From Punica granatum (lineage: Eukaryota; Streptophyta; Magnoliopsida; Myrtales; Lythraceae), in assembly GCF_007655135.1 (NCBI RefSeq), contig NC_045134.1, positions 6,344,982 through 6,408,981 of the forward strand: 64,000 nucleotides of DNA, in the 5' to 3' direction. Each line of letters starts with the position of its first letter. Positions within the stretch are counted from its first letter, which is position 1. Position numbers and translations under genes: made by a program. Under the pieces are notes generated by a model, which was not told the DNA's origin, did no database searches, and saw nothing but the letters and a program-made list of their open reading frames with translations. This document shows, piece by piece, positions 47,201-59,180 of the stretch.

Positions 47201-48478
47201 TCACGGGCTCGACCCCAGATAGCCCATTTGATCCATTAGCTCGCTTAGATGCTCGTTCCAGCCAGTGGAATCATCGGACACCACCAAGTCCTCCACTTCA
47301 ACGTCGAACTCGGGCTCTTTAACCGCTGCTAGTACGTCTTCCTCATCCGGGGCTTCCCCCTTCAGCATATCTTCCGTTATTAGCTCCTCCCATATCGTCG
47401 TCTCATTCACCGATTCCAAATTGCTAGGAGGTCCGGCCGAGCTCCAGCTCGGGTCACTCACGTCGCTGCTGCTGGACCTGAATATTGCCTCCATCTGTGA
47501 CTCGACCCCTTCGAATTGGTCTTCCTGGGCTAGTAATGTCGCAACCTCCTGCTGTCGAATTCGAATAAGTCGGTGAGTTACCGGTTGTGACCTAACCAAT
47601 CTTATGTTATTTCGTAACGCGAGTTGGTACCTATCATGTCCATCTTCACTTACCTGCAAGTTCTCAGTGCTCGGACTCGCTGTTAATCTCCTCTTCCTCC
47701 TCATCTCCACGCCCTTCACTTCTCCTCTTCTCATCAAATTCTGGACAAACGACGGGTTATTCAGTGCCCTGGCGAGGAAGTTCAACATTTGCTGCTGCTT
47801 CCTCTCAGTGTTCCTCAACCGCTGCTCCACTGCGGCAATTTGGTCTCTCGATCGTTGCTGATGGGACCGCAGCTTCGCAATCTCGGACATTAGCAGGTTC
47901 CTGTCTCGTTTTAGTATCTCGAGCTCGGACTCTAACCCGAACTGTCCCAACTCGACACACGGCCCCTGTGATCCTTGCTGGGTCGGATTGTGGGAGACGT
48001 GTCTCCTCCTCTTGATGTTCTTGAGGAGGTGCTTCTGGCCGCCGAGGAAGGCCTCGTTAGCGAATTCCCATCGGTCGGGATCAACCTTCCGGAATCCCTG
48101 CAATCAGGTTTTCCGCAATTTCAGCAACATGTAATAAGGCTTTTGAGCTACCCAACGGCCACAACGGAGGAAAGATCGATGATCACTTACATAAGTATTC
48201 AGCTGGCGGATGAAGCTCGAGAAGTTGTTGTGCTTGAAGTACTTGGGGAGCAGTAAGCCGGAGAACTTGTGGGAGTCCCACACGACGAAGCTGTTCCTCC
48301 CGGCGCTCCACGACACGATGGGGTCGGTCTCGGAGTCCTCCACCATCTCGAACGTCTTCACGAGGAATGGGGGCGGGCCGGCCTCGTGGAGCCCCTCAAT
48401 CGGCCTCGGCTGTGTGTCCGACGACCCGACCACATTGGACACTGTATCTTCTTCCAGTTTGATGGTCACTCCCTCCAT
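47201..48478 (-). CDS. Class A heat-shock transcription factor (HsfA2/A6/A7 type)
   Basis: Two exons on the minus strand: 48478-48191 and 48097-47201; 394 aa, with a 93-base intron at the conserved place in the DNA-binding domain ([20 protein letters not shown]). The DNA-binding domain spans residues 36-129. The oligomerisation coiled coil (HR-A/B) spans about 148-206, with the long class A spacer and [21 protein letters not shown] basic MRRKRRL (about 228-234) is a likely nuclear signal. An AHA-type activation motif [11 protein letters not shown] is at 331-341. The C-terminal [15 protein letters not shown] resembles the export signal of HsfA2/A6/A7. It activates heat-stress genes through nGAAn repeats. 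The subgroup is not resolved. Confidence 0.94.
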
Positions 48479-48640
48479 CAGAGCAGTGGTAAATGGAACC
48501 TCTTAAGGACTGATTACTCTGTGGTTCACATTGGTAGGGGTGGAATTGAAAAATTAAGTGTCTTGTGGGGTGCTGTTGGTAAATTGTTGGGGATTGTTAG
48601 GAAGGATTACTGGGATATTAATAGGGAGGGGAATGAAGAG

Positions 48641-48646
48641 TTTATA
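48641..48646 (-). promoter_or_regulatory. TATA box of Hsf gene
   Basis: TATAAA on the minus strand, 163-168 bases upstream of the start codon. Confidence 0.55.
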
Positions 48647-48665
48647 AAGGGAAAGGGGGGAATTA

Positions 48666-48678
48666 GAAAGTTCTAGAA
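48666..48678 (-). promoter_or_regulatory. Perfect heat-shock element in Hsf promoter
   Basis: GAAAGTTCTAGAA: three alternating units GAA-TTC-GAA with exact 2-base spacing, 20 bases upstream of the TATA box. This is the classical place for Hsf control and suggests the gene is itself heat-induced or autoregulated. Confidence 0.8.
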
Positions 48679-48876
48679 ATTGGGAAGGAGAGTGAAGATT
48701 TGGTTGTCAGCTTTTCTTCCAGGAATGTCAGGGAAGTTTCTGTCGCGCACTATTGGAAGCGGGCAAATTCTAATATGCTCGGTGTGACCGTGATACAATT
48801 AATATTTAGCATTTTAATTAAAATATTTAATAATTTTATTATTTGTGATTAATTATATAAAATAATAAATATTTCA

Positions 48877-49447
48877 ATCGTAATCATTGTTATCAGAACC
48901 GGACCGGACCGGCCGGTTCGACCGGTCGGACCGGGAACCAGCACCAAGTCCGGTCCGGTTCGCCTAAAACCGAAATGGCAGCTTTGAACCGCCGGACCCA
49001 TTGAACCGGCCGGTTTTAAGCAAAATTTCATTAAACCGGCCGGTTCTATGGGTTTTTATGGGTTTCCTATTTAATGTAAAAATTGGTTGGTTGTGTAAAG
49101 ATTTGAACTCATGACCTCTTACTTTTCATATTAGCATACTACCAACCAAGCCACCACCACTTTTTTGTTCTTTTAACTCTACTTTTAAGTACTTATTAAA
49201 ATAAAATATTTATTTTGAAGTAAGAAATATTAAATATAAATACTTTCTTATACTATTGTTATATTTCTTTAAAATTATCATACTTTTATCTTAATTATCA
49301 TAATTTTTTTAATAATATGAATATTTATTTTATTTTAAATAAATGAGCGGTCCGACCCATCGAACTCCCGGTTGGATCCATAAACCCATGACCCCGTACC
49401 CCTTCCGGTTCATCATCCGGTCCGGTTCTGATAACACTGATCGTAAT
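48877..49447. mobile_element. hAT MITE with 8-base target duplication in Hsf promoter
   Basis: The element spans 48885-49439 and is flanked on both sides by ATCGTAAT (48877-48884, 49440-49447). Terminal repeats: CATTGTTATCAGAACCGGAC against the reverse complement of the right end, CAGTGTTATCAGAACCGGAC. The interior includes a tRNA-like minus-strand stretch (GTGGCTTGGTTGGTAGTATG and GAGTTCAAATC). No coding capacity. Confidence 0.88.
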
Positions 49448-50944
49448 AATAAATACTTAAATTAAAATAGAAGTAAAAGATACTTATATTAATCACTTGA
49501 ATTAAAGTACTAAACGTTAAATATGTCACGGCGATACGAAACCATATTAGCAAAACCTTGGAAGTATTCTGTGTAAGTCAAAGTGTTTGACTTTATTGAG
49601 CTGAGAAGAAGCACTCATGTTCTAGAAGGTTCTAGTGTCCCAATCTCCTCAGGTAGAGAGGAGAGACAGCAAGAGGACAGTTTGCTGTCAAGCTGTTTTA
49701 CACGAAAATGAATATGAGAAAAAATTCCACCGAAAAAAAATGAATATTAGAAAATAGAAAACAGAAAATTTTGTATTTTTCTTTTTGTCAATTATTAGGT
49801 GAGCAGCAGGAAAGGCAATCTTACTGCTTAATTGTATTCAACTGTAATATATTATATGAACTAACAAATAATGTAAGCATTGACCTTACCAGCGTAGCAT
49901 TATCAAAAGTTTAGTATGATTTTCCAAAGCCGATATCCCCCACCCTAAGCTAAAATAGCACGCTTATATCAAATTTTATGATACAAATGTACAGAGAGGA
50001 TTCGAATCCAGAATTTTGAATTCCCACTTGAGCTCTTGGACTCGGAGTTAAGTGGGTGCAAAAGATATTTCCACATGAAGTAGGAATTAAATAACATCTA
50101 AGAAAAGGAAAAGGTCTTGGTACAGTGACATAAGACGCCGACTCGAAACCAAGAGGTCTTGGGTTCAATTATTATCGATGGGACTTATCTGCACATTTAT
50201 TTTGCTTTAATAATTCATATTTTTATACTAGGCACATGGATTTCTCTTATGACAGGAAAAAAAAATTAACAAATCACAAAAGTAAAAAAATCGAATTAAT
50301 AACTAAAAAAAACTGAAGAGTATTATGCCATAAGAATCGAAAAAGAAAATCCCAAAACATCTTATATGCCATCTAAGACTTTGTATTATGATCTAAATCA
50401 ACGCAAACATTATTTAACTCATCTAATCAGTATAATTATCTTTCAAGTTAAAATGATAAGGTGTGTGTGGTCTCAATTTAAACTTTCAGAAACTATAAGA
50501 ATGAGAGTAAAATCTATAATTTATGTGATCAGAAAACTAATTAGTGAGATGATAAGACTCACTATTAAAAAGACATTACAAAGATATGGGAATTTAAACA
50601 TTCACGAGACTTTCGAAGTTTTGGAGGATTTTCAAAACCTCCTGGTTTCTAATTTTTGTAGATGAGAGCATGGGAAGGATTCTTTTGGTTAGTGAGAGTA
50701 TAAAAGGAAAACAAAAAAAACAGATAAAAATATATTCACATGTCTCATGAGAAATTTGAGAGGCAGATATGATTTTAAATTTTTTTTATCTATTTGGGAG
50801 ATAAAATATTTTATTTCTTATATCTATTTAGGAGAGAAAATAAAGAAAGAAGCGGGTTCAACATTACGTCAAATATATCGAATTAATGAGCCAAATTTGT
50901 ATTAAAAAAAAAGAAGCAAAACTAATGAGCCAACTTATAAAAAT
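49448..50944. other. Distal Hsf upstream region and intergenic DNA
   Basis: A second perfect heat-shock element, TTCTAGAAGGTTC, lies at 49620-49632. A possible tRNA-derived SINE fragment lies at about 50112-50200 (ACGCCGACTCGAAACCAAGA, TTGGGTTCAATTATTAT). The open frame at 50366-50665 has no recognisable domain. Confidence 0.45.
49620..49632. promoter_or_regulatory. Distal heat-shock element
   Basis: TTCTAGAAGGTTC, perfect TTC-GAA-TTC spacing, about 1.14 kb upstream of the Hsf start codon. Without the MITE and one copy of its target duplication it would be about 580 bases away. Confidence 0.6.
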
Positions 50945-51647
50945 TAGAGGAAAAAAACAGTTTGCTCCCTTACCTTTAAAAGTATGAAAGTTTTGCGCCC
51001 CCCCCCCCCCAACCCAATCAACATTCCAGTCAAATTCTAGCAAAACCATTTACTACTACTACTATTAATAATAATAATAATAATAATTCTAAAATTCTAA
51101 AAAAAGAAGAAAAAGAAATCGAGAGTGGGGGTGGAGGAGGCCCCATCAGCCATGCCACGCCCACCATCGATGTCATCGGTGGGCACAGAGCCCCCCGACA
51201 ACGTCATTTGGGGGGGTGGGGTGGCCCGCAGGACCTCCCCTTCCTCGATTTCGGAAATCCCAATAGTGATTTTTGAAATTAGGGTTTTTAAAATCTTGAT
51301 TGGAATTTTCGAAATCGAGGTGAGGGAGGCCCAGCCGGCCACCCCACCCCCCGATCTACATCGCTAGGTGTTTCTGTGCCCGACGGCGACACCGATTGGG
51401 GGGTGGGGTGGCCGGCAGGGCCTCCTCCAACCCACCCTTGATTTCTATTTTTTTTTTTTGAATTCTTCTCCTTTTTCTTCATTTTATATTTATTAAATGG
51501 TTATGCCGGAATTTGGTCGGAATATTGATCAAGAGGGCAAAGCGCCTATTTTTCTTGAAGGTCGGGGGTAACATATAATTTTTGAAAGATCAAGGGACAA
51601 AACTTTCTTACGTTTAAAAGTGAGGGGGTAAATTGCTTTTTCCTCTA
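50945..51647. mobile_element. MULE-like fold-back element with long imperfect terminal repeats
   Basis: The left end TAGAGGAAAAAAACAGTTTG is matched by the reverse complement of the right end, TAGAGGAAAAAGCAATTTAC; similarity extends about 50 bases, through CTTTTAAA and GAAAGTTTTG. Inside, GC-rich arms (GTGGAGGAGGCCCC near 51131; GGCCTCCTCCAACCCACCC near 51420) form a second nested inverted repeat. No clear target duplication seen. A run of C lies at 50998-51010. Confidence 0.6.
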
Positions 51648-52844
51648 AAAATTAACGACTTTCCAAAAAAAAAAATGAATGACTATTTTTCGTACATGTA
51701 CTTATGGAAGGGCAAGTTGGGTCAATTGACCCTATATCCTTTAATGTGGATTCGCCCCTGCTGGAGCGTAAGTTTAGACCACTTTTAGTTGTAAAAAAGA
51801 AAAAAGCGTAAATATATATAACCACATACACGTGTTCCCCATTTTTCTTCTTTTTTGGTAAATATATAACATTATAGGTGCAGAAAGATTTCAAGAAAAA
51901 GAAATAGGTGGAGAAAGGTAAAAGACAGAATACGAACTACTATCGATTAACAGTTTGAAGATATATCGTGACCTCATTTGGGAAAAAGACAAATCCAGTC
52001 GAAGCTTTCTTTTTCATGTGTGATATATTGCTATTGTTAGGACGGCAAACTACTCAAGAAAAATTTGGTTTTGGGTAATTTTGCAAAGTTTATGTCAGTT
52101 AGTAGTGCAATATGCAATTGGGGTCGAGAATTATCAAAGAGGTCCTGGTTAATATTCCTACCAAATTTTCTAACCACTTGCGATCAGCAATATCAAAAAG
52201 TTTAATTTGAAAACTTATTATTTATGAGTAAAATGGGCTTATTCTGTTATTAACATACGGTTTAATTTGCGGCCACGAGAGAATGAAGATAAAAGGAATA
52301 AATTAATTTTTTTTCTTGATGTGAGTGCTGATATTTAAAAATTTAATTGGTTTTAATTAATTCAATTTGAGATATGTAAGATCATTAAAGGACTAAAAGT
52401 TTTTCCAAGTATGAATTTTATCATTTCATAATATTCGAATTCGGAATTTTTTTAAGATTAAAAAACGTTTAATCATTTATATAAAATAGGGACTCGATTA
52501 TAGAGGAAATCAGAAAATATTTTACTCAGCCAATAACGAGGCGATGCCTGGTTAGATGAGGGGGACCCAGCATACCGCTTTTCTTTCCATTTTGAGTGCT
52601 GATTGATGGGACCACACCTCCTTATCTGGATTGCGTGTCGTGGACCCATGTGGGACGTTGATTTTGCCACCTAAGGAAAGTGAAGCTTCGAGTTTCTGAT
52701 AATTATGCTAGCCTGGTCTTTTCTAGTAGGAGAGAAGCATCGGATTGGAATGGTAGCTCGACCCTTTTCTCAAGCTCTTTTTCATTCCGGGGGCTCTCTC
52801 TTTTTTAGATTTTTCGGTTTGGATTTTTTTTTTGCGTGAATCAT
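51648..52844. other. Intergenic DNA
   Basis: No gene or element with clear ends recognised; AT-rich. Confidence 0.35.
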
Positions 52845-53010
52845 ACTATTCAAAGGCTCAATTAAATTAATTCAGTTGAACCGGATCAATCTACTAAAGA
52901 ATAAAACTCTCATAATATGAATTTTTATATTGAGAAGAATTCGAACTCGAGATCTTACTCAAACAGAACAATGATCGAATTGCTTAAATCAGTGGTTGGG
53001 ATTCTAATGA
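52845..53010 (-). mobile_element. SINE-like dispersed repeat
   Basis: Minus-strand copy: AATTCGAACTCGAGATCTTA, CAATCTACTAAAGAATAAAA and AATTCAGTTGAACCGGATCA match the family. Confidence 0.5.
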
Positions 53011-54322
53011 TGTATCATCATCTTTCACTTTACCTATTTGTTTTCAAGTACAGCCAAAGTTGATGAGTAGTGTAGGATGTAACTACGATAAAATTGTTTG
53101 GTGAATCATCAGTCGTTACGAGCGAGTGAAATCGGGATTTTGATTCCATAGATACAAAAGTTAATGAGGACCAGATGCGTTGGTAAAAAGCTGAAAAGAC
53201 TTTCATTGATGGAGCGAGCCACATTCCAAATTCTTGTTAATTAGTGATATAAAATTAGAATGAATCCGTATCCAAAAATCATTCTATAATTTTTTGGTCG
53301 GTTCAGAAGGGAAATTAAAATAGCTCCTGCTATATACATGGAAGGGAATACTCATGTGCATACAGGACCCGTCCGAGCAGTATAGGACTGACACAACCAT
53401 GAACTATATGTTTTATGCAGTAGTCGAGAAAAGTTTGGTTCGACTTGGTCGGAAGGACTCGCTATGACAAAAGGCGGCCAAAACATTTTCCTTAGTATAA
53501 CCGTTAGTTTTCAGAAACATACATCCCTATTGGGTTATTCGAATCATGTTTCGTACCGAAGAATGATTTCAGAGAGGAAGATCGAGAAAGAATGGGCATA
53601 TTTGCGGTAAATATAGATTAGAAAGACGACTGAAAGCATATGCATATGTAATAATGCAGGTATGGCGCGGATACAAATTTTGGTATGGAGATTCGAAAAG
53701 TATATGGGCGGCCTAAACACATAACCAGTAACTCAAGAATAGAGACCGAGTACGAATTTTGGGCCGTCGGTCCATTTTGCCTGAAATTACCGAACTAACC
53801 AGTATAATATTATTGCTTGAAATTTGTTTTCCTTTCACCATTTTTTATCTGAGCCGATTGATATATAATAATTGACCAACAACTCAATCAACTAAAAGAT
53901 TTCTCATTACGGCATCCTAACTACGATGTGCGTTGCTCTCCTTTCAATCATATTTCACATAATTCTTATTAGGATGCAGACGCATCGATTGAATCTACCT
54001 TGTCAAAGAAAGATACATAAAAAGTTGTCGGTATATTTATAGATAATAGTACTTCCTAATGTAAAGTTATAATATTTTTCGCAGAGATAAATGAATTGGT
54101 ATAAATGCCAACGTAATTGGGCCTGGTAAATGCAATTTCCCTCATTATATTTTTGGGTGTGAAAATTTCCCCGAATTTTAAGTCTACATCGAACTTCACA
54201 ACATATTGGGCCTTAATTGGTTTTGCTCCAAGACTTAATTCGGGCCTTATAAGCAAAAACATCGTGTGTTTGTCACCATGGCTGAATGAACGTTGGTAAA
54301 TGCGTGTATATATTTTAATATA
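53011..54322. other. Intergenic DNA
   Basis: No gene recognised. The open frames at 54056-54299 are short and overlapping. Confidence 0.35.
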
Positions 54323-56412
54323 CTAGTAGAAAGACACGTGCGTTGCATGTGAGTGGGTTATTTTTGTAATATCGTTTGATTCACCACGTCTCAGAAAGAA
54401 GAATTTATACGAAGTTAGGACATTGGCTTCCACTTATGGAAGACTTCGATTTGATCAATCTATAGACAAGTGCCATCCTGAAGAATTAGCAAGCAATAAT
54501 ATATGGGATGCCGGTACAACTGTTGAAACAGTAAATTCTAGCACTCATTAATCACCATTCTCTGATTCTCATGAAATGGTTTCATATCGATAATTTCTTT
54601 AACAAAAAAGATGATGTCTTCAACTACTTTATGTATGTACCAATTTTTCTGCGCATATTACATGAATTAATCACTTTCATCAAATTAATAACGCATATAA
54701 GAAGATATACAAGAAAGTAATAATTTCCCTAAAAGATATAGAAGAAAGTAAAGAGAGAAAAAAAAAAAAAAGGAATGATGAAGATAGAGGAGAACTAAGA
54801 CAGAGACCACCTAGTTACAGAAAATCAACACATATAATGTGTGTGTGTGTGTGATCATCTCCTTTAGTTGAGATTATCAGAAGCAAAATATAGCAAAGCT
54901 TTCAACGGCATTACTAACTGGAAGGCAAAAGATCACATGGGAAAAGCAAGGGATACATGTAATTTGCGATCAAGATCAGTAGGGTTCTTTTTATTAATAA
55001 TCAGAAACAGAATAATTACTAGAATTCACTGTCTGATCAGAGGGCCAAACCAAAGAAGACCCAGTAAACAAGACTCAAAAAACCAAAATCGAGCACGTTG
55101 GCTCATCAAGAAGTTGGACTCGCGAGTCTTAAGAGTATAAATCAGCCACTAACTGATCACAGAAACACCCAAATGCTGCCGAGAGTCATTTCTAACTTTC
55201 TTCTGTAAATTCCTTATCCCCCAGAGTCTTTATTAAGTGAGATTTAGATAACTATGTAGTTGAGAAGGGTAACTAAATGGATACTTATTTTTCAAGCCTA
55301 AATCTTGTGGTCCTATCAATTATGTAACCATCCATATTGGGCAAGATATACGACAAACATGTAAGCAAAAAGCATACACTGGGGAACATTAGATAGTTAA
55401 GCCATAGGTATAGACTTGATTATACTGATAATTTGACATTTCATGGAATATTTGATATGCATTATGAGGCAATCGATATAACTCATAACGAGAAAACTTA
55501 CATTGTTGGTCACCGAGAAAGAGAGGACTGGTTGAGTCAACTTATTGGATACAGACGAACTTACTTATGATAAATTGACATTTCAAAGAATACTTGATCT
55601 ATAATACAGAAAAATTGATATAAATCACATTGAGCAAAACTTACCTCGCTAGTCACCGAGAAAGATAGAAAAGGGATTAGTATTTGATTGCATATGGTTC
55701 CGATGCAGAAGAAGGAAAGCATCGGCTGAAAACAGAGAGGGAGCGCGATAGAAGAAGTGAACTCAGAGTATTATGCGAGCACCAGGATGATTCTTCTTAC
55801 TTTAGTTTATGAAGACAGCCAGTTGGATTTTCTTATGAAAAGTTCTCACTTATGGACATAACAAAGCTGACTTAAAGTGTCTGTTAATATGAATACACAC
55901 ATCTTTTAATCGACCTTTTATATAGTATCAGAATTAGATTATATGTTTAGATAGAGGGATTTTGAGATAATTGGAGCTAAGGGGTTGAAATCCTGAGCGA
56001 GATATGTTCGTTATTGCTCCACATAACTCATATCTAAAATGAGATTTTCTTTTTTCTCCTTGAATGGAAAATAAAATGGAGTCTCTAATACTCTATTCCC
56101 TCTCTCCTTGACGTTTCCCTAAAGCCCATATTATAAAACAACCATCATTAATTTTGATTTCCACTCTCTACGAGGGCATCTATGGATTACATATATATTT
56201 AGTCTGCAGTGAAAGGGCGCGAGAGGATGCCATAAGATTCTTCTTTTTTTGTTTATTATTTTTTTTTGGGTAAATATGCATGTATATGTCTTTTCTCTCA
56301 TATAAGGCAAGGGCAATTGTGAAAATTTCTATAAAATATAGGGGTATTTTTGGAACTTAAAATTGAGAAACAGTAAAAGGAGTTTCCCGCTTTTATATAT
56401 TGTATGTATAGA
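54323..56412 (-). mobile_element. Helitron, minus orientation, about 2.1 kb
   Basis: On the minus strand it starts TCTATACATACAATATATAA followed by AAGCGGGAAACTCC, a typical plant Helitron 5' end. It finishes with a CACATGCAACGCACGTG hairpin and TCTTTCTACTAG before T. The 5' terminus is preceded by A. The interior holds two diverged tandem copies of a roughly 130-base unit (about 55425-55525 and 55560-55660, shared GACATTTCA, GTCACCGAGAAAGA) and no helicase gene. Confidence 0.78.
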
Positions 56413-57008
56413 TGTATGTATTTATATATATACTCGATTGCTGAGGAGAAAATGTGTTATTAGGTTATAGGCATCTTTATAATTAAAAAAATGTGTTAAT
56501 AATTTTTTTTTCTGGGATATAGAGAAGACCACCTATAGGGACGGATAATTCAATCACCACAATCGAACTTTAAATTTTAAATTACCAAATGAGAGTGCAC
56601 ACTATTGCACTATTACCCTTCTCATTGTGTTATAAATTTAACCAGCTGGCGGAGAGCTTCACGTACATCAAGAAAGAAATTTGTATTCATGGTCAAATTG
56701 GGCTAATTAATCAGATTTAAATTGGTTCTGCCATCGGTACGTCTCTTTTCCACTCTTTTTCATATGCTCTACCAAACCCATTTCACATGCTCTCCCAAAA
56801 CCCAATAATATACTTGCATATTCACGAAAGTCATTTTGGCATTCGAGACATGACAAATGAAACTTCTTCTCAAAGGAATAATTGGTGCCACTCCTTATTA
56901 ATGTGAGCAATCAAACGACTAATTCTACTCACTACATAATAAAATTTACACAATAACGAGAAAAATCTCTCGAGAGCCTAAATCTTAAGTTCGGCACAAA
57001 AAAATAAA

Positions 57009-57047
<39 letters not shown>

Positions 57048-58439
57048 AAGAATCATAATTTATATATGGTTTTTTGGACGGGAATTTTATATCTACCTCT
57101 ATAATTGTTGAAGCTTTTGCTATACTTTTATATCATTGAATGTATGCATATGTATTTTAACTTTAGTACTTTACATAATATATGGCGCACATGAGGACAG
57201 GTGGTGTCTTAATTTATTTGATTTAATTCTTGGCGAGGATATGGGGCCAAAGGGATGCTATTTTTATTCGATGGTAGATTAGGATGTGGAAACCTATGCG
57301 CCTTGGGATGCATTTGGAACATGGAAAAAAAGCCATCTACATAATCTTCCATCTTAAGTTAACCTGGTAGTGACAAAGTCAATAAAATATGTCAATTATG
57401 CATATGGAACCAAATGCCAAAGTAATTTATTTTTCTCCATATACATGAAGAGATGTTAAATAAATCAATTCGCTTCCGCGTAGGAACCGTGGGAGCACTT
57501 CCCTCTATTAAAAGAAAAAAAAATTACACACGACTAGTGCGATAATTAAGGTTGTTTGTGTGATTTATCTACGTAAATGTAACGGACCGAGTCAAAAACT
57601 AACTCTTATAAGCCTAGAAATACAAAATGACGATGATAATATGGTAAAATAAGAGCTGATGGGGAGGAAACAACGAACCACCAGTATGCATATGATTTTT
57701 TTTGGTTTGGTGAGAGTGAATACCATCTCACCTCATTTATGGCACGGCTTTTCTTTATTTTCTTTGTGCCTGTTGACGCAGTGACAGAATCAGAGAGGAT
57801 ATCTCACTGAGCAAATGGGCAAATTGCTCAGATTCTTCCAATCTTCTGCCCATGAGGCATTGAAAAGAGGGAATCTGAGACTTGGGAGAGGGGAGAGTGG
57901 GGGCGGATGTATGTGATGTTGAAGATGACGACTCGTCGTCGTCAATGACGTCTCCAACCTTTGACCTTCTGCGTGTATGTGTGTGTGCATGGTGACCCAC
58001 CTCGCCTTTAACACCCAAAAAAATAAAAACAAGTATTCAAACTCCTTGGTCCACGCCCTTCCATTTTAACCTCGTCCTTTTTAGACTTTAGGTCATCAAC
58101 CTTCCCATCATCTATCAACGTGAATTATTTTAAACGATTCAATATTTATTTATTTTAAATAAAGCATTGAATGTGTATTTTATTAATTGAGAAAATTCAT
58201 GTCGAAAGAATTTTATATCTTTAATAGGTCAACTCGACTCGACTTGAATTAGTCGAAAAACGTTGGATTTCCGAATAAGAGAACGCACAGCAGAAAAAAC
58301 TTCCCCGCCATCGATTTCTCAATTTCATGGCCTCTGTCGAGCAATAGCTTGGGACTTTTAGGCACAAGAATTAGCAGAAACATAGTTTGACTGTCCACAA
58401 TATCAACATACAATTCCTCTGTGCTACGATAATAGTGTA

Positions 58440-58440
<1 letters not shown>
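56413..58440. other. Intergenic DNA with simple repeats
   Basis: A (TA)n tract lies at 57017-57045. A possible SINE-like copy lies at about 58130-58275 (GGTCAACTCGACTCGACTTG). The 87-codon minus frame at 57755-58018 has a helical C-terminus but no recognisable family. Confidence 0.4.
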
Positions 58441-58479
<39 letters not shown>

Positions 58480-59180
58480 GAATTCTCATATCATTCAACA
58501 TTATCGTTCCTCGATATGTCATCTGCTCGAAACCTGATCAGCACGTTTAGTTGTCGATTGTTTTGTTCAAGATGCAGAACTGAAAGGGAAAGTACGAGAG
58601 GTTGCACAAGTGACGCAAAGGTAAATCAATCATGATGCCCAAGTCTACAAGGTTCTAATTCTGGAACGCGATGCCAAAAGTGTGATGGAAATATGGAGTG
58701 ATTGAAACAAGAGGAACTGGTGGGCCTAGGGATGTCACGGCATGGTGATGATGCAAGGTATCCAATCCTAGTCATCATTCTTCAACTCATTTCACATGTG
58801 GCATACACTATGTCCAAGCCCACCATCAACGGTCCAGTTTCAGCCTCCCCCTCATGGTGGGTCCCGCTGCCACGAGCACCCCACTGCATCTCCGTGGCTG
58901 TGCAGCCGCCGCCACTTGTCGTGCTCCGATTGCGCGGTCCGGGTTAAAAACCACCCAGAAAGTATGAGTGCCGGGCCCCACCGGCCCCTTGCCTCGAGGA
59001 AGGGAAACCGGAGCGCCACGTGCCCTGACGGGAACGTCACCGTGACGAGGAAGGCGAAGAGGGAGGTTAGGTGGAGCTCCGGCTCGGCGGGTTGATGGCG
59101 TCACCAGCAGTACAACTGGTCCACGTCAGCTGGGGCTCGAGCTTTCCTCGTTTCTCTCTTTTCAATATGGTCCACACGTT
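58441..59180. other. GC-rich, promoter-like stretch
   Basis: (TA)n at 58447-58471. 58840-59135 is GC-rich, with a CACGTG G-box at 59017 and five TGACG/CGTCA motifs between 59026 and 59128. No coding sequence with a recognisable domain; overlapping frames on both strands are GC artefacts. Confidence 0.4.

Noticed and set aside
47265..48676. Several plus-strand frames over the Hsf gene
   Set aside because: Antisense shadows of a clear two-exon Hsf gene.
57755..58018. 87-codon minus-strand frame
   Set aside because: Plausible-looking helical end but no recognised family and no promoter signal; left unassigned.
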